From contig DMAT01000130.1 in the NCBI GenBank assembly GCA_003451635.1, positions 1 through 7,999 on the forward strand: a stretch of 7,999 nucleotides of DNA, given 5' to 3'. Positions 5,840 to 7,999 of this stretch are shown here, piece after piece. The stretch comes from Syntrophus sp. (in: bacteria) (GTDB lineage: Bacteria > Desulfobacterota > Syntrophia > Syntrophales > UBA8958). Position 1 is the first letter of the stretch. The number at the start of each line of letters is the position of its first letter. Under the pieces are notes generated by a model that saw nothing but the letters and a program-made list of their open reading frames with translations, did no database searches and was not told where the DNA came from. Made by a program: the position numbers and the translations under genes.

Positions 5840-7087
5840 ATGCCATTAGATATAGTCATGCCGAAGCTCGGTTTAACCATGACCGAAGGCTTAATTGTGG
5901 AATGGAAGAAAAGTGAAGGCGAGGAAGTCAAAAAGGGCGATGTCCTTTTCGTGTTGGAAACTGAAAAGGTGACCTATGATGTAGAGGCGCCGGAGGACGG
6001 AACATTGGCTAAAATTCTCGTTCAGGCGCAGGAGACGGTTCCCGTCGGGGCAGTCGTAGCGTTTATCCTGAAGCCGGGCGAAGATGCGGCTTCGCTGACG
6101 ATTATGGCATCACCGGCTAAGCCTGTTGCCGAGGTCCCTGCAGGTGTCGCCGGACCGGCGGCGACCGGAGAAACACATCCGGCGGCTGGAGATCGTGTAA
6201 AGGCAACGCCCCTGGCGAAGAAAATGGCGAAGGCCATGGGGCTGGATCTGGTCGGGATGACAGGATCAGGCCCCGCCGGGCGCGTTACCAGCGAAGACGT
6301 AGCAAGGGCGCAGAAAGGGGCTGCTGAAAAAGCGGCTGCGACCCCCTCGGCCCCTGGTGCCGACGCCCCGGCAGGCCAAAGTGTGAATACACCGGAGGCG
6401 GAAGGACATGTTGTGCCATTTACCGGCATGCGCCGGACCATAGCCAAAAAGATGCTGGCCAGCAAAGTGGAGGCGGCCCAGGCCTACATGGGCAATACGA
6501 TCGACGCAACGCGGATCCAGGAGCTGAGAAAAGTCCTTATGCCCCATATCGAAAAGAAACAGGGCCTCCGGATCACCATTACGGACATCATGATGAAGAT
6601 CACCGGCGCCGCCTTGCGTGAGCATCCGGTTATTAACACCCGCTGGACGGACAAGGGGGTGCTTTTCCTGCCCGATGTCCACATGGGGATGGCCATGGCC
6701 CTGGATGAAGGGCTTATCGTTCCGGTGATCCGGGACATCAATAAGAAGAGTTACGGCCAGATTGCTGCGGACCGGGTCCAACTGATTCAAAAGGGCAAGG
6801 AAAACAAATTCCTCCCCGATGATATCAAAAACGGGACCTTCACCCTCTCGGCCATGGGCATGTTCGGTTTGGAGACATTTCCCGCCATTATCAACCAGCC
6901 GGAAAATGCGATCCTGGCCGTGGGGGCCATTATCGACAAGCCTGTCGTCGTGGCCGGTGAGATCGTTGTCCGGCCGATGATGACGATTAACCTGACCTAC
7001 GATCACCGGGCGATCGACGGAGCGGAAGCGGGAAAATTCATGCGGACCCTGAAGGAGATGCTCGTAGAGCCGCTGTTTGCCCTATGA
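5840..7087 (+). CDS. acoC: Dihydrolipoyl acyltransferase, E2 component of 2-oxo acid/acetoin dehydrogenase complex
   Basis: This is the 415-residue core of the complex; it accepts the acyl group from E1 on a lipoyl arm and transfers it to CoA. The domain order is complete: one lipoyl domain (about 2-78) with ETEKV at 40-44 and Lys43 as the lipoylation site; an Ala/Pro-rich linker (91-118); a peripheral subunit-binding domain (121-154, ATPLAKKMA through GPAGRVTSEDV) that docks E1 or E3; a second Ala/Pro-rich linker (159-188); and the catalytic acetyltransferase domain (about 190-415). The catalytic signature TYDHRAIDGA is intact, with His389 and Asp393, and FTLSAMGMFG carries the conserved serine (Ser337). 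GGGAG at 5828-5832 is 7 nt before the ATG. In contrast to hydrolase-like AcoC of some Pseudomonas, this is a true CoA acyltransferase. Pyruvate, branched-chain and acetoin complexes share this layout, so the acyl substrate is assigned by context only. Confidence 0.94.
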   Translation: MPLDIVMPKLGLTMTEGLIVEWKKSEGEEVKKGDVLFVLETEKVTYDVEAPEDGTLAKILVQAQETVPVGAVVAFILKPGEDAASLTIMASPAKPVAEVPAGVAGPAATGETHPAAGDRVKATPLAKKMAKAMGLDLVGMTGSGPAGRVTSEDVARAQKGAAEKAAATPSAPGADAPAGQSVNTPEAEGHVVPFTGMRRTIAKKMLASKVEAAQAYMGNTIDATRIQELRKVLMPHIEKKQGLRITITDIMMKITGAALREHPVINTRWTDKGVLFLPDVHMGMAMALDEGLIVPVIRDINKKSYGQIAADRVQLIQKGKENKFLPDDIKNGTFTLSAMGMFGLETFPAIINQPENAILAVGAIIDKPVVVAGEIVVRPMMTINLTYDHRAIDGAEAGKFMRTLKEMLVEPLFAL

Positions 7088-7117
7088 AGATAGAAAATAG
7101 TTATAACGGTTTGTTCC

Positions 7118-7138
7118 GGGGCGATCTAAGCTGAGTGA
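7118..7138 (+). repeat. Leader repeat, copy B (pairs with 2119-2137)
   Basis: This is the second copy of the conserved leader, differing from copy A by a 2-nt insertion (CT) between GGGGCGAT and AAGCTGAGTGA. It lies upstream of the E3 gene and runs into operator copy 3. Confidence 0.7.
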
Positions 7139-7149
7139 ACCCTCAATCA
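7132..7149 (+). promoter_or_regulatory. FadR/TetR-type operator, copy 3
   Basis: TGAGTGAACCCTCAATCA lies in the 105-bp gap between E2 and E3. It has the same 7-4-7 layout as copies 1 and 2, with 6 of 8 paired positions. It is preceded by GGGGCGATCTAAGC, nearly the same as the run before copy 2. Its centre is about 50 bp before the E3 start codon, so it could control a separate E3 promoter; no clear sigma-70 hexamers are seen. Confidence 0.62.
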
Positions 7150-7192
7150 TATTCGGCTTGGCCCCAAAGAAGGGGAAAAAGGAGTTAATATT

Positions 7193-7999
7193 ATGTCATT
7201 GAGTAAAGTTAAGATCACCATTATCGGCGGCGGTGTCGGCGGTTATCCAGCTGCCATCCGGGCGGCCCGCATGGGGGCGGAGGTAACCATCATTGAGAAT
7301 GACGCCCTGGGCGGGACCTGCCTGAATTGGGGATGCATCCCGACCAAGGCCCTCCTCCAGGCCGCCGGCGTCGCGGCGACGATCAGGGACGCGGAGGTAT
7401 TCGGTATCCGCAGCAAAGGTTATGAAATAGATTTCAGTGCCGTCATGAAACGGAAGAACGCCGTGGTATCACAGTTATGCGGCGGCGTGAAGAGCCTGCT
7501 CATGGCCAAGAAGGTGAAAATAATCAAGGGAACGGCGGCATTCGTTGGTGCGAAAACCGTGCAGATAGAGGAAACGGGAGAGAAGATAGTTGCCGATAAG
7601 ATCCTGATCGCGTCAGGATCGAAATCGGGGAAAATCCCCATCGCCGGCATCGATGGACAGGACGTCATGGACAGCAATCAGGTCCTGACGATGACCTCCC
7701 TGCCTAAGAGCGTCGTCGTTATCGGCGGCGGCGTCATCGGGGTGGAGTTTGCCCAGTTCCTCAAGGGCATGGGTACAGATGTTACCATCCTGGAACTGAT
7801 GCCGAACCTCATCCCCGGTCTGGACAGGGAGATTGCCGTCGCGCTGGAAAAGATCATCGCGGCCTCGGGGGTCAAGGTAATCACGAACGCCATGGTGAAA
7901 GGGATCAGCAGTGAAAATGGTTCGACCAAGGTTGGTTACGCGATTGGCGATCAGGTTTCGGAGTGTGTTGCCGAAAAGGTCATCCTGGCGGTGGGAAGA
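7193..7999 (+). CDS. lpdA: Dihydrolipoyl dehydrogenase, E3 component (partial, runs off right edge)
   Basis: This flavoprotein reoxidises the dihydrolipoyl arm of E2 and makes NADH. The window shows 269 residues, open to the last base; family members have about 460-480, so the rest of the NAD domain tail and the dimer interface domain lie outside. The FAD-binding motif is GGGVGG (12-17), with an acidic IIEND at the end of the next strand. The redox-active disulfide is in GGTCLNWGCIPTK, Cys43 and Cys48, with standard spacing. The second nucleotide motif GGGVIG (178-183) followed by VTILE indicates NAD. AAGGAG at 7179-7184 is 8 nt before the ATG. Unlike the tightly packed genes before it, it is separated from E2 by 105 bp holding operator copy 3, so it may be transcribed partly on its own. 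It could serve other lipoyl complexes of the cell as well. Confidence 0.93.
   Translation, partial: MSLSKVKITIIGGGVGGYPAAIRAARMGAEVTIIENDALGGTCLNWGCIPTKALLQAAGVAATIRDAEVFGIRSKGYEIDFSAVMKRKNAVVSQLCGGVKSLLMAKKVKIIKGTAAFVGAKTVQIEETGEKIVADKILIASGSKSGKIPIAGIDGQDVMDSNQVLTMTSLPKSVVVIGGGVIGVEFAQFLKGMGTDVTILELMPNLIPGLDREIAVALEKIIAASGVKVITNAMVKGISSENGSTKVGYAIGDQVSECVAEKVILAVGR

Noticed and set aside
5062..5931. Antisense open frame (289 codons) opposite the enoyl-CoA hydratase
   Set aside because: It is complementary to a gene with intact catalytic motifs and has no family motif of its own; a shadow frame.
6266..7006. Long antisense open frame (246 codons) opposite the E2 gene
   Set aside because: It lies wholly within a well-supported E2 coding region, has no recognisable domain, and its His/Gly/Asp-rich composition is typical of the reverse of a GC-rich gene.
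7162..7175. CCCC-AAAGAA-GGGG hairpin before E3 as a terminator
   Set aside because: The stem is only 4 bp and it is followed by A-rich sequence, not a T run; it cannot be a standard intrinsic terminator.

Overview
The window looks like part of a catabolic gene cluster from an anaerobic or syntrophic bacterium, most plausibly a Desulfobacterota (deltaproteobacterial) lineage. That assignment is an inference from protein style, moderate GC, strong Shine-Dalgarno sites, and the pairing of a DUF6125-like gene with an acyl-CoA-type TetR regulator. No rRNA or marker gene confirms it.

Layout: a DUF6125-like gene runs leftwards off the left edge (1-191, minus). A roughly 175-bp AT-rich divergent intergenic region holds a sigma-70-like promoter and a palindromic operator. 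All other genes are on the plus strand: a TetR/FadR-like regulator (368-1114), the E1 alpha subunit of an acetoin-dehydrogenase-type 2-oxo acid dehydrogenase complex (1157-2116), E1 beta (2173-3150), a 2,3-butanediol dehydrogenase-like zinc alcohol dehydrogenase (3164-4216), a short-chain dehydrogenase (4232-5005), an enoyl-CoA hydratase (5038-5820), the lipoyl-bearing E2 acyltransferase (5840-7087) and the E3 dihydrolipoyl dehydrogenase (7193 to beyond the right edge). Most gaps are 13-56 bp, which fits one co-directional transcription unit, possibly with internal promoters. There are no RNA genes, mobile elements or CRISPR arrays.

How the genes may work together (inference): the two NAD(P)-dependent dehydrogenases would oxidise a vicinal diol or hydroxyketone. 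The E1/E2/E3 complex would then cleave the acyloin or diketone (or decarboxylate a 2-oxo acid) to an acyl-CoA, and the enoyl-CoA hydratase would act on a derived unsaturated acyl-CoA. Three copies of a TGAGTGA-N4-TCA(A/G)T(C/A)A-type palindrome lie before the regulator, before E1 beta and before E3. Their 7-4-7 architecture matches the FadR-type TetR operator, suggesting that the local regulator controls the cluster at three points, probably in response to an acyl-CoA. The combination of an acetoin-dehydrogenase-like complex, an inserted dehydrogenase/hydratase trio and TetR control (instead of the usual AcoR/sigma-54 control) is the most interesting aspect of the window.
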